Positions 1-6,626 of a stretch of 10,127 nt of DNA are shown here, one piece after another. The translations under genes and the position numbers were made by a program. Below the pieces are notes generated by a model. The model searched no databases, was not told the origin of the DNA, and saw only the letters and a program-made list of their open reading frames with translations. Position 1 is the stretch's first letter. Every line of letters begins with the position of its first letter. Where the stretch lies: the NCBI GenBank assembly GCA_030613605.1, contig JAUWLO010000058.1:1-10127 (forward strand), given 5' to 3'. The stretch comes from Gammaproteobacteria bacterium. Its GTDB lineage: Bacteria > Pseudomonadota > Gammaproteobacteria > SZUA-152.

Positions 1-2880
1 GGCTGGTCACAGACCACGTCCTTCACGCAAAGCTCCTCCCAGACGGCCCAGGAACAGCACTCACGCTACCTGAAAGATTCGGCCACGAAGACAGAATCGG
101 CGGCCAGCGGCACGATCTCGCTAGGGTTGCGGGCGACAAACCGGGGAGTTTCCTCCTACGAACTGGACAGCCTGGGTCTGACCATCCTGCAGTTCCAGCA
201 GGTGCGCCAGGATGATGTGACCACCCCGAGTTTCAAGACGGTCGCTACGCTGACCCCGGATCTTCAAGGTGTCACGCTCGCCCCGGGGGATACCTCGCCG
301 CTGCTGAGGCTCGCGGCAGAAAATGTGAACGCGGAGCTCATCAAGGAGTTCCTGGCGAATCCGACGACACTCTATTACGAAACGGCGGCATTCGAGCTGT
401 TATCCATAGACGGTATCAACTTTGATTTCATCACCGAGCAGACCTTCGCGCGCACTGCATTCGTCGAGATTGATTTTGGTGACGGCAATATCGAGCGCTA
501 CCGTGTCGCCACCAATGTCCGGCGCGACGAAAATTCGAATTTCATCGGCGTCACCCTGGGCCGGGTCATGCAGGACATCCTGAAAATTCCCTACACCACA
601 ATCGAGAATCCTGACCAGCCGGGACAGATGTTGCTGGCCAGCGTGCGTGGTATCACCAGTTCGCTGCCTGCTTCCGAGGACAGCATCTGGGTCGTCGGCA
701 CCTCAAGCGAACAGGAAGGTGCCCAGTCGGTCAGTTTTGACGACATCGTCCTTGCGGCGGGTGACTCCGTGCGACTGCTGTTTCTGGACGACAACGATCA
801 GGACGGCATCTACGATCTGTCCGAGGAGCTGTTCGGTAGTGCCAAAGACAATATCGATTCGGATGGTGATGGGCTGAGCGACAGGGAAGAGGTGGTTGAC
901 GGTTGGGAAGTCGGACCGGTTTTACGTGAAGATGATATTGGAGACATTGTCACCGTGACCGAAGCTTATTTCGTGTTTTCGGACCCGACGTCGGCAGACG
1001 CCGATGGCGACGGGCTGACTGATCAGGAAGAACTCGTGGCCGGCACCGACCCGTCCAATCCCGACACCGACGTGGATGGTCTATCAGACGGATTCGAGGT
1101 CACCAACGACGCGGGCGGAGAAGGACTCGCGCTGAGCATTGCCCCGCGGTTGCACGTGAATCAGCCCATGGGTGGCGGCGGACCGGGGACGAGCTGGGCG
1201 ACTGCCTTTGGTGAACTCCACGATGCCCTGGCCGACTTCCGGCAACGACGCCTGACGCCTGAGAAAATAGATGACGTCTGGGAAATCTGGGTCGCGGCCG
1301 GCATCTACATGCCGACGCTGCAGACGGGGGATCCGGCGACCGATCGCATGGTTGCTTTCACCCTGAATAACGATACGCCGGTCGGCGTCTACGGCGGTTT
1401 CTCCGGCCTCGAGAACAAGCGCGATCAGCGTAATGCCAATCCGTTGACCAACGGCACGGAGTTGAGCGGCGATCTGGCGGGCGACGACGTCGTCGGTGAT
1501 GCGGCGACGCTGGGCGAGAACAGCTATCACGTGGTGACCATCGTGCCGTCGCCGCCTGGCGCCGGTGAACCGCCTGCCGCAATCGACACCGACGCAGTGG
1601 TGCTGGACGGATTCATCATCACGGCGGGCAACGCAGACGGCGTCGCTTCCGCCGATCCGCCATTTACGCCGGATTACGATCGTGGCGGCGGCATCTACGT
1701 ATGGGGCGGCAGTCCCCGGATGGAAAATCTCCAGGTACGGCTGAATCGTGCAAGTCCCGCGCTACCGCTGACGTCACGCTATGGTGCCGGCGGCGGTTTG
1801 TTTGTGGCCGACAGCACGCTCGCAGTCAGCAGCAGCGTCTTCTCCGACAACGAGGCCATCAGCGGCGGCGCCATGGCGAGCTTCGGGTCACGAGCCGAGA
1901 TTGTTGACAGCACATTCATCCAGAATCATGCAGAACGTGGCGCGGGGGCCCTGTGGATCGAGGGCGCCTCACCGGATGGGGAGGGACTCTTGATTAACAG
2001 TTCCGACTTCATCCTGAATGATAGCGTAGCGAGCGGTGGCGCGATCGTGATCGCATCCGGCACACACCGAATCGAAGACAGCGAATTTCGCCGCAACGTC
2101 ACTACACTGGAAGCAACCGACAGCACCACCGCCGGCCACGGTGGCGCCATCTTCATATTCGGCGCGCGCCTCGACCTGGTGCAGTCGCTGTTCTGGAACA
2201 ATGAAGCGGCCGGCCGGGCCGGTGGACTGTACGCAGTCTCCCCGGCGCCGGGGACCAATCTCCCGGATACGGAGGTCAACCTCATCAATTCAACCTTCGG
2301 CGGGAACATCGGGCGTAATAGTAAGAGCGTGATAGACTTATTTGGAACATCTACTATTGCTAATCACTGGTGCGAGGCGGGTGGTGGCGTCTTCGCCAGG
2401 GACGCGAGTTTAGTGGCGGTAAACAGTATTTTCGCCCGAAATATCGCAGAGGGTAGCGGACTCGACGGAGGGTTTGCTGATCCCAATGTTATTGTTATCC
2501 AGTTTATTAGTAATCAAGAGCAGTGCCAGGACGGTCGGCAGATCTACTCAGAACGATCCCCCTGGGGCAGACGCCTGGGCTTTATGAACACCAGCTGTGT
2601 ACAGGATCTAAATCTTTTCACCGGCTTCGGCAACGTGGACAGCAGTGATACGGTTGACGATAGCACGACCTTCATCAATCCGGACAGCGGGGATTTGCGC
2701 CTGCAGCCGGGTTCCAGCTGCGTCGATGCCGGCAACAACTTCATCGACTTCGATTCCTTTGAACCCGGCTTCCAGTTTGCACCGGTGACCGACATTAACG
2801 GTCTCGGACGGATCACAGACGGTAACGGCGACGGCGATGCCATTATCGACATGGGTGCGCACGAACTGCCCGCACAGTAG
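1..2880 (+). CDS. Large exported-type protein with TSP type 3 repeats and a beta-helix/choice-of-anchor Q C-terminus (5' end missing)
   Basis: The frame is open from base 1 to the TAG at 2878-2880, so the gene begins left of the window; TTG 127 is only the first possible start codon inside it. About 959 residues are visible. The first ~260 form a beta-rich region containing a 'RVATNVRR...GVTLGRVM' stretch of a kind often found beside TSP3 repeats. Asp-rich thrombospondin type 3/EF-hand-like calcium loops follow at about 790-907 (DDNDQDGIYD, DSDGDGLSD) and 997-1101 (DADGDGLTDQEE, DTDVDGLSD). From about 1160 to 2740 come Gly/Ala/Ser-rich repeats of right-handed parallel beta-helix type (GGGIYV, GGGLFV, GGAM, GGAIVI, GGAIFIFG, GGLYA, GGGVFA), like Pmp-type passenger domains. 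The end (LRLQPGSSCVDAG ... DINGLGRITDG ... DMGAHE) is typical of choice-of-anchor Q proteins. No membrane anchor, LPXTG or PEP-CTERM tail is present. A surface or secreted adhesive/structural role is inferred; signal peptide and ligand are not visible. Confidence 0.88.
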   Translation, partial: GWSQTTSFTQSSSQTAQEQHSRYLKDSATKTESAASGTISLGLRATNRGVSSYELDSLGLTILQFQQVRQDDVTTPSFKTVATLTPDLQGVTLAPGDTSPLLRLAAENVNAELIKEFLANPTTLYYETAAFELLSIDGINFDFITEQTFARTAFVEIDFGDGNIERYRVATNVRRDENSNFIGVTLGRVMQDILKIPYTTIENPDQPGQMLLASVRGITSSLPASEDSIWVVGTSSEQEGAQSVSFDDIVLAAGDSVRLLFLDDNDQDGIYDLSEELFGSAKDNIDSDGDGLSDREEVVDGWEVGPVLREDDIGDIVTVTEAYFVFSDPTSADADGDGLTDQEELVAGTDPSNPDTDVDGLSDGFEVTNDAGGEGLALSIAPRLHVNQPMGGGGPGTSWATAFGELHDALADFRQRRLTPEKIDDVWEIWVAAGIYMPTLQTGDPATDRMVAFTLNNDTPVGVYGGFSGLENKRDQRNANPLTNGTELSGDLAGDDVVGDAATLGENSYHVVTIVPSPPGAGEPPAAIDTDAVVLDGFIITAGNADGVASADPPFTPDYDRGGGIYVWGGSPRMENLQVRLNRASPALPLTSRYGAGGGLFVADSTLAVSSSVFSDNEAISGGAMASFGSRAEIVDSTFIQNHAERGAGALWIEGASPDGEGLLINSSDFILNDSVASGGAIVIASGTHRIEDSEFRRNVTTLEATDSTTAGHGGAIFIFGARLDLVQSLFWNNEAAGRAGGLYAVSPAPGTNLPDTEVNLINSTFGGNIGRNSKSVIDLFGTSTIANHWCEAGGGVFARDASLVAVNSIFARNIAEGSGLDGGFADPNVIVIQFISNQEQCQDGRQIYSERSPWGRRLGFMNTSCVQDLNLFTGFGNVDSSDTVDDSTTFINPDSGDLRLQPGSSCVDAGNNFIDFDSFEPGFQFAPVTDINGLGRITDGNGDGDAIIDMGAHELPAQ

Positions 2881-3591
2881 CGTGCCATCTGATCAAAAAG
2901 GCGGGGGGCTGCATGCAAAACAGTCCATACCGGCGCAGGAAAGCACCCTATGGCTCAATTTAATTACGGTACGTTTCTCTTGAGCGTAAAGGGTGGCCCG
3001 AAAAATGAAAAAGAAGCATAGGAGTGGAGAAGAAAATCCAACGCGGGTGGATATTTTCTAGCTCAAAGTGTGCTACAAAAACACAATAAGCTTTAGCCTG
3101 AATGCCCGTTATGTGCCGAAAATACTCTGCCAGCACAAATAAGCGAAGGTCCGTTAATTATAAATATTCTACTGTTAGCAAAATTCGTTTAAGGCCCGCT
3201 TATGATTGCACAGGGAAGAAATCCTGAGAGATATTAATGTCTTCTTTGTAAATTAGGGCATTTTTTCATAGAAGACGTTCAAAGTTTATAGCTCTTCTTT
3301 GCCAGCCACCACAGAATAGACATTAGGGGAATTCACTGAAGGTGAAAAATTGACCCAAAGCGGTCATATGCAAATGTCATATTCTGTGTTGTAACATAAT
3401 TTCACTCAGCGAAAGCGTATTTCATCCACCCCACATAAAAATAGTAAAACTCAGGGAACAGGATAAATATGTTCTCATTTGGTCATTATTTAGAATAAAT
3501 CATCGCTAATCGATTGTGGCTTTTTATATTATGATTAATTGCTTATTATACGGTCAATATTTTTTGAACTTGCTGCTTAATGGGGGCGCAA
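2881..3591. other. AT-rich intergenic region before ybdG
   Basis: About 710 bases without a convincing gene. Base composition drops sharply to AT-rich after roughly 2930. The stretch holds inverted-repeat element A (3236-3367) and, at 3144-3157, the 14-mer CGAAGGTCCGTTAA, whose exact reverse complement occurs in element B at 4986-4999. Short frames are present, for example a 23-codon frame at 2950-3021 behind an AGGA and a GTG frame at 3024, but nothing supports them as genes. I found no strong intrinsic terminator for the upstream gene and no confident sigma-70 promoter for ybdG. Confidence 0.6.
3236..3367. repeat. Inverted-repeat element copy A
   Basis: The left end AATGTCTTCTTTG (3236-3248) matches the left end of element C (AATGTCCGCTTTG) at 11 of 13 positions. 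The right end CAAAGCGGTCATA (3355-3367) is an imperfect reverse complement of the left. The preceding ACTGAAGGTGAAAAATTGAC aligns with the same part of element B. The element is about 130 bp, non-coding, and in the same orientation as B and C. The boundaries are approximate. Confidence 0.5.
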
Positions 3592-4809
3592 ATGAATGAT
3601 CAGATAATTGTTATTAAAGATGTATTGCTTAGTATGAATGGTGGTCCCTATATATTAGCTGCCGTAATTTTGGCCGCAAGTTGGTTGTCTTATTTATTTT
3701 CTTGTCGAATTATTCTTGTGTTGTTAAGGAAGTTTTTTAAACAAACCGCTACACATCTGGATGATATTTTAATCGAACAAGGTGTGCTTAATCGTTTGGC
3801 TTTCGCTGTGCCTTTATTGGTTATTTATTTGTTTTCGGATTTATTCCCAGATTACAGTCACGTTATTCAGCAGTATTTATCAGCTTTGCTAGTTATAGTT
3901 TTTATTCTTGTTGTGAATGCTACGCTTGATGCGGCTAATGAAATTTATAGCAGAAGTAAATTTGTTCACCAGTTGAACATCAAAAGTTATTTGCAGATTA
4001 GCAAACTTATATTGAATATTTTGGCGGGTATTGTTGTTATCGCCATACTAATCGATAAATCACCGATATATTTGTTAAGTGGTATTGGTGCTTTAACAGC
4101 AGTTTTATTATTGATATTCAAGGATACGATTCTATCGTTTGTTGCAAGTATTCAGATACATTCAAATGACTTGTTTAAAATAGGTGATTGGTTGGAGGTG
4201 CCTCAATTTGGTGCTGACGGTGACGTGATTGATATAGCTCTGCACACGGTGAAAATACAGAATTGGGATAAAACGATTTCGATAATTCCTGCGCATAAGT
4301 TAATTGATTCCTCATTTAAAAACTGGCGCGGGATGTCAGAAAGCGGTGGTCGTCGCATTAAACGTGCCATATTTATCGACCAAACCAGTATTCATTTTTG
4401 TGATGAGAAAATGATTAATAATTTCAAGTCTATTGAATTGCTTGCACCATATTTGGAATCAAAAATATCTGAAATTGATGCGTCTAATTCAGACAAAAAT
4501 ATAAATATGCAGACGTTGGTTAACGGCCGTCGATTAACCAATATTGGTACGTTTCGTGCGTACATAGAGGCGTATTTAAAGAGTCATGCCATGATTCATG
4601 ATAAGCATACATTTCTTGTACGACAACTGGCGCCGAGTGAAAAGGGTGTGCCTATTGAAATATATGTCTTTACCAACACCACCGATTGGCTGGCTTATGA
4701 AGCGATACAATCGGATATTTTTGATCATCTGTTGGCGGTGTTAACTGAGTTTGATTTGCAAGTTTTCCAAAATCCTACGGGAAAGAATTTTGAGCAGTTA
4801 AAACATTAG
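3592..4809 (+). CDS. ybdG: YbdG-family miniconductance mechanosensitive channel (MscS superfamily)
   Basis: This is a 405-residue inner-membrane channel of the MscS superfamily, which opens under membrane tension during hypo-osmotic shock. Hydrophobic segments lie at about residues 20-45, 68-84, 95-112 and 137-155, and a pore-lining helix at about 158-185 (LLSGIGALTAVLLLIFKDTI). The cytoplasmic beta domain and C-terminal part follow. Stretches recalled as nearly identical in E. coli YbdG (415 aa) include GADGDVIDI, VKIQNWDKTI, SFKNWRGM, SGGRRIKR, TNIGTFRAY, VRQLAP, EIYVFTNT and QSDIFDH. I chose ATG 3592 because GGGGG at 3582-3586 can act as its ribosome binding site with a 5-nt spacer; ATG 3580, four codons earlier, has none. 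Codon use is strongly AT-rich, unlike the genes on both sides, which together with the flanking repeats suggests transfer or a distinct genomic segment. It appears monocistronic. Family identity is secure; conductance and physiological role are inferred. Confidence 0.93.
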   Translation: MNDQIIVIKDVLLSMNGGPYILAAVILAASWLSYLFSCRIILVLLRKFFKQTATHLDDILIEQGVLNRLAFAVPLLVIYLFSDLFPDYSHVIQQYLSALLVIVFILVVNATLDAANEIYSRSKFVHQLNIKSYLQISKLILNILAGIVVIAILIDKSPIYLLSGIGALTAVLLLIFKDTILSFVASIQIHSNDLFKIGDWLEVPQFGADGDVIDIALHTVKIQNWDKTISIIPAHKLIDSSFKNWRGMSESGGRRIKRAIFIDQTSIHFCDEKMINNFKSIELLAPYLESKISEIDASNSDKNINMQTLVNGRRLTNIGTFRAYIEAYLKSHAMIHDKHTFLVRQLAPSEKGVPIEIYVFTNTTDWLAYEAIQSDIFDHLLAVLTEFDLQVFQNPTGKNFEQLKH

Positions 4810-4906
4810 TGCTTTTTAAGAAGAACTCAGGAGCAAACCAATGAAAAAAAGGTTTGTAGCAATGTCGCCTTATGATTGATAACAGTCACTGACTTCTTAT
4901 ATTACG

Positions 4907-5042
4907 AACGTCCGCTTTGTACCGTACTTTCCCTGTTGATGTAAATAAATGAAGTTCTGCTAACCAGGATACGGTTAGTTTTGCGTTAACGGACCTTCGG
5001 TAAATATACTTGAAGGGAAAAACCCGACCCGAAGCGGACATT
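4907..5042. repeat. Inverted-repeat element copy B
   Basis: The left end AACGTCCGCTTTG (4907-4919) and right end CGAAGCGGACATT (5030-5042) form an imperfect 13-bp terminal inverted repeat (11 of 13 pairs). The right half (ACTTGAAGGG, then CGACCCGAAGCGGACATT) aligns with the right ends of A and C. The interior carries the hairpin at 4960-4978 and the 14-mer TTAACGGACCTTCG, which is found inverted at 3144-3157. The element is non-coding, and no clear target-site duplication was seen. Confidence 0.6.
4960..4982 (+). terminator. Possible weak intrinsic terminator inside element B
   Basis: The stem CTAACC (4960-4965) and GGTTAG (4973-4978) encloses a 7-nt loop and is followed by TTTT (4979-4982). 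It lies about 150 nt after ybdG and could end that transcript. The stem is only 6 bp and the T run is short, so it may just be a structural part of the repeat. Confidence 0.3.
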
Positions 5043-5172
5043 AATATTTTCTATAAGTGACAATTTTCACTTACATTATTCAGATAAGCCGATAGTATAT
5101 TGGGAATATTTCAATCCGATATGCGTCTTTTATTGTGTCGCTGAAGTTTGACTAGTGGTCAAGGGTAAAAAT

Positions 5173-5337
5173 ATGTGGATAGTCCAGTGCAAACCCAATA
5201 AAGATTCTCAATCATGGTCTACTCTTGGCTCTTACGATAATAAGGCAAGTGCTGTCATCCATGCTTATCGAGTGACGGGTGAGTGTTTTATGGTAATAGT
5301 TACAGACCCAGATGGTAACGTAATCTGGGATAATTAA
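5173..5337 (+). CDS. Small hypothetical protein, 54 aa
   Basis: The start at ATG 5173 is chosen because AAGGG (5161-5165) sits 7 nt upstream; GTG 5155, six codons earlier, is the only longer option. The product begins MWIVQCKPNKDSQSW and ends TDPDGNVIWDN. It is short, soluble in character, without a signal peptide or membrane segment, and has one alpha/beta-like stretch (SYDNKASAVIHAYRV) between beta-like segments. The pattern of spaced aromatic residues, a K/A-rich helix and a closing 'DPDGNVIW' looks like a folded small domain. I cannot assign a family or function. The gene sits alone between repeat elements B (ending 130 nt upstream) and C (starting 4 nt after its stop), which suggests it travels or persists with them. 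Confidence 0.6.
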   Translation: MWIVQCKPNKDSQSWSTLGSYDNKASAVIHAYRVTGECFMVIVTDPDGNVIWDN

Positions 5338-5720
5338 TAGAATGTCCGCTTTGGTCGGTAAGCGACCTCTGAGCTGTAATTGTTACTATAAATTACTTGA
5401 AGGTAGTTAACCGACCCATATAGGACCTTCATGACTAACGTTTTTGGTGGGTCGATACCAACAACTTCAACAAAAAGGTGGAATAAAGTAGGTAGTGAAA
5501 TAGTCTCCTATAAAGGAGTCGGCTAAATGGCGATTGTTGGATCGGACCTTTACGCGCCACACTGTATGTGGCGTAAGTAGACTTAACAATTGCTATTACT
5601 CTATGAGGTTTGCAATCTCAGGGATCACATCGAGCGTGCTTGCGAACATGCTGGAAGCATACACACTAATAACAAGCGGGTACGGGGGGTTCATGAATAA
5701 CAAGCGGGTACGGGGGGTTC
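5338..5720. other. Intergenic region between the small gene and the cytochrome operon
   Basis: It holds element C, a hairpin at 5550-5576 and the 28-bp tandem duplication that reaches the cytochrome start. In the hairpin, TTACGCGCCACA pairs with TGTGGCGTAA around a 5-nt loop, with a 2-nt bulge. Frames in this stretch have no coding character. No confident promoter was identified, although one must lie here or further upstream. Confidence 0.55.
5341..5429. repeat. Inverted-repeat element copy C
   Basis: It starts 4 nt after the small gene with AATGTCCGCTTTGGTCGGTA (5341-5360). It ends with GTTAACCGACCCATA and then TAGGACCTT (5406-5429). The two ends are imperfect reverse complements over about 24 bp with one gap. 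A small hairpin, GGTCG/CGACC at 5353-5367, lies near the left end. The segment TTACTTGAAGG near the right end matches element B. At about 90 bp it is shorter than A and B, mainly in the interior. Confidence 0.6.
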
Positions 5721-5723
5721 ATG
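5668..5723. repeat. Perfect 28-bp tandem duplication covering the start region of the cytochrome gene
   Basis: Bases 5668-5695 and 5696-5723 are identical and directly adjacent. The unit begins AATAACAAGCGGG and ends GGGGGGTTCATG, so each copy carries a G-rich ribosome-binding-like run and an ATG (5693 and 5721). Because 28 is not a multiple of three, the two ATGs lie in different frames. The first opens only a 20-codon frame ending at 5755, overlapping the real gene. Confidence 0.95.
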
Positions 5724-6626
5724 CAACGATTTATAAGGCCGGCGGCCTCGTTTGAAAAGTGTTGCAGGGTGAAACCCATTTCGCTTGCCGTGGCAGCCGC
5801 TGTGCTGTGTTGCGGGTTCCCGGGTACAGCTTGTTTCGCAGAAAATATTCCCGCACCTGCTGAATATACCCGTGACCTGGCAGATCAGATGAAAGGTGCA
5901 ACGCAGTATCACGTCGCACCGGATGAAGACACCATCCCCAATGACAAGTATGGGGACGATGTGCGGCTTGGTAAGAAGATATTCACCGAGACCTACAAAT
6001 ATGGCCGGCGTTACACCGGTAATGATCTGAGCTGTGCGAACTGTCACCTGCAAGCCGGCCGCCAGCCCAATGCAGGTCCCATGTGGGCTGCCTACGGTAT
6101 GTATCCAGCCTACCGGGAAAAGACTGACCGCAGCAACTCCCTGGAAGAGCGCATTCAGCAGTGTTTTCAGTTCAGCATGAATGGCTTTGCACCGGCACTG
6201 GATGCCCCCGAGCTACGCGCACTGGTTACCTACATCCACTTCCTTTCCAAAGGTGTCCCCATCGGCGTGGAAATGCCTGGGCGGGGTTTTCCGCAGGTAA
6301 TCAGGACGGGCAGTGACCCCAGCCCGACGCGCGGCGGTGATGTCTACAAGGCAAAGTGCACAAGCTGTCATGGCGCCGATGGTGCGGGTGAGAAGAAGCC
6401 GGGTGGTGGCTATACCTGGCCGCCACTGTGGGGCATGGATACCTACAACAAGGGGGCGGGAATGGCCAAAAACGCCCTGCTGGCCGGTTTCATCAAGGCC
6501 AACATGCCGCTGGGACAGCCCTGGTCACTCACCGATCAGGAAGCACTCGATGTCGCCGCCTACATTAACCTGCAGATCCGGCCATTCGACCCAAGGAAAG
6601 GATTGCTAAAGGGACTGTTTGACTGA
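5721..6626 (+). CDS. tsdA: TsdA-like periplasmic diheme cytochrome c (probable thiosulfate dehydrogenase family)
   Basis: This is a 301-residue exported diheme cytochrome. A hydrophobic signal segment lies at residues 19-38, with likely cleavage after CFA (40). ATG 5721 gives an unusually long N-region; GTG 5769 (codon 17) would give a more ordinary signal peptide, so the start is uncertain. Haem-binding motifs are CANCH (105-109) and CTSCH (213-217). In the TsdA family, which oxidises two thiosulfates to tetrathionate (and in some members works in reverse), haem 1 has an unusual axial cysteine about 40 residues after its motif. Here Cys148 in RIQQCFQFSMNG fits that place. Met262 in NMPLG, 45 residues after His217, fits the distal ligand of haem 2. 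Neighbouring stretches (YPAYR, ALVTYIHFLSKG, PPLWG) also fit the family. The stop overlaps the next ATG (TGATG), implying translational coupling to the SulP/rhodanese gene and a sulfur role. Another sulfur-compound cytochrome remains possible. Confidence 0.82.
   Translation: MQRFIRPAASFEKCCRVKPISLAVAAAVLCCGFPGTACFAENIPAPAEYTRDLADQMKGATQYHVAPDEDTIPNDKYGDDVRLGKKIFTETYKYGRRYTGNDLSCANCHLQAGRQPNAGPMWAAYGMYPAYREKTDRSNSLEERIQQCFQFSMNGFAPALDAPELRALVTYIHFLSKGVPIGVEMPGRGFPQVIRTGSDPSPTRGGDVYKAKCTSCHGADGAGEKKPGGGYTWPPLWGMDTYNKGAGMAKNALLAGFIKANMPLGQPWSLTDQEALDVAAYINLQIRPFDPRKGLLKGLFD

Larger units (their letters stand above)
4810..5172. other. AT-rich intergenic region after ybdG
   Basis: The stretch contains a 12-codon frame (4841-4879, MKKRFVAMSPYD) behind a well-placed AGGAG at 4829-4833. 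It looks like the start of a signal peptide or small protein that stops almost at once, possibly the relic of a gene. Element B (4907-5042) follows, and then about 130 AT-rich bases leading to the next small gene. Nothing else was recognised. Confidence 0.5.

Noticed and set aside
1084..1530. Minus-strand frame opposite the large surface protein (148 codons)
   Set aside because: Its composition is low-complexity and Arg/Ala-rich, it has no domain, and the opposite strand is clearly coding with TSP3 and beta-helix motifs.
2950..3090. Two tiny frames (23 codons from ATG 2950; about 21 codons from GTG 3024)
   Set aside because: Ribosome-binding-like bases precede them, but length and composition give no support and the region looks non-coding.
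3361..3420. Possible CRP site in the ybdG upstream region (TGTG ... TCAC)
   Set aside because: The half-site spacing does not fit TGTGA-N6-TCACA.
5632..5652. Near-palindrome GCGTGCTTGCGAACATGC as an operator
   Set aside because: Only about two thirds of the positions match without wobble pairing, and nothing around it supports a regulator site.
5338..5720. Possible integron attC-type recombination site or CRISPR-like repeat
   Set aside because: The hairpins and the 28-bp repeat suggested it, but there are no paired RYYYAAC/GTTRRRY ends and only two directly adjacent repeat units without spacers.
5534..5755. 73-codon frame running into the cytochrome gene
   Set aside because: It overlaps the real start, spans the 28-bp duplication, has no ribosome binding site and no protein-like pattern.
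5775..5830. Lipoprotein signal for the cytochrome (Cys residues in AVLCCG)
   Set aside because: The residue before the cysteine is Leu rather than Gly/Ala/Ser, so it does not form a lipobox; an ordinary Sec signal is more likely.
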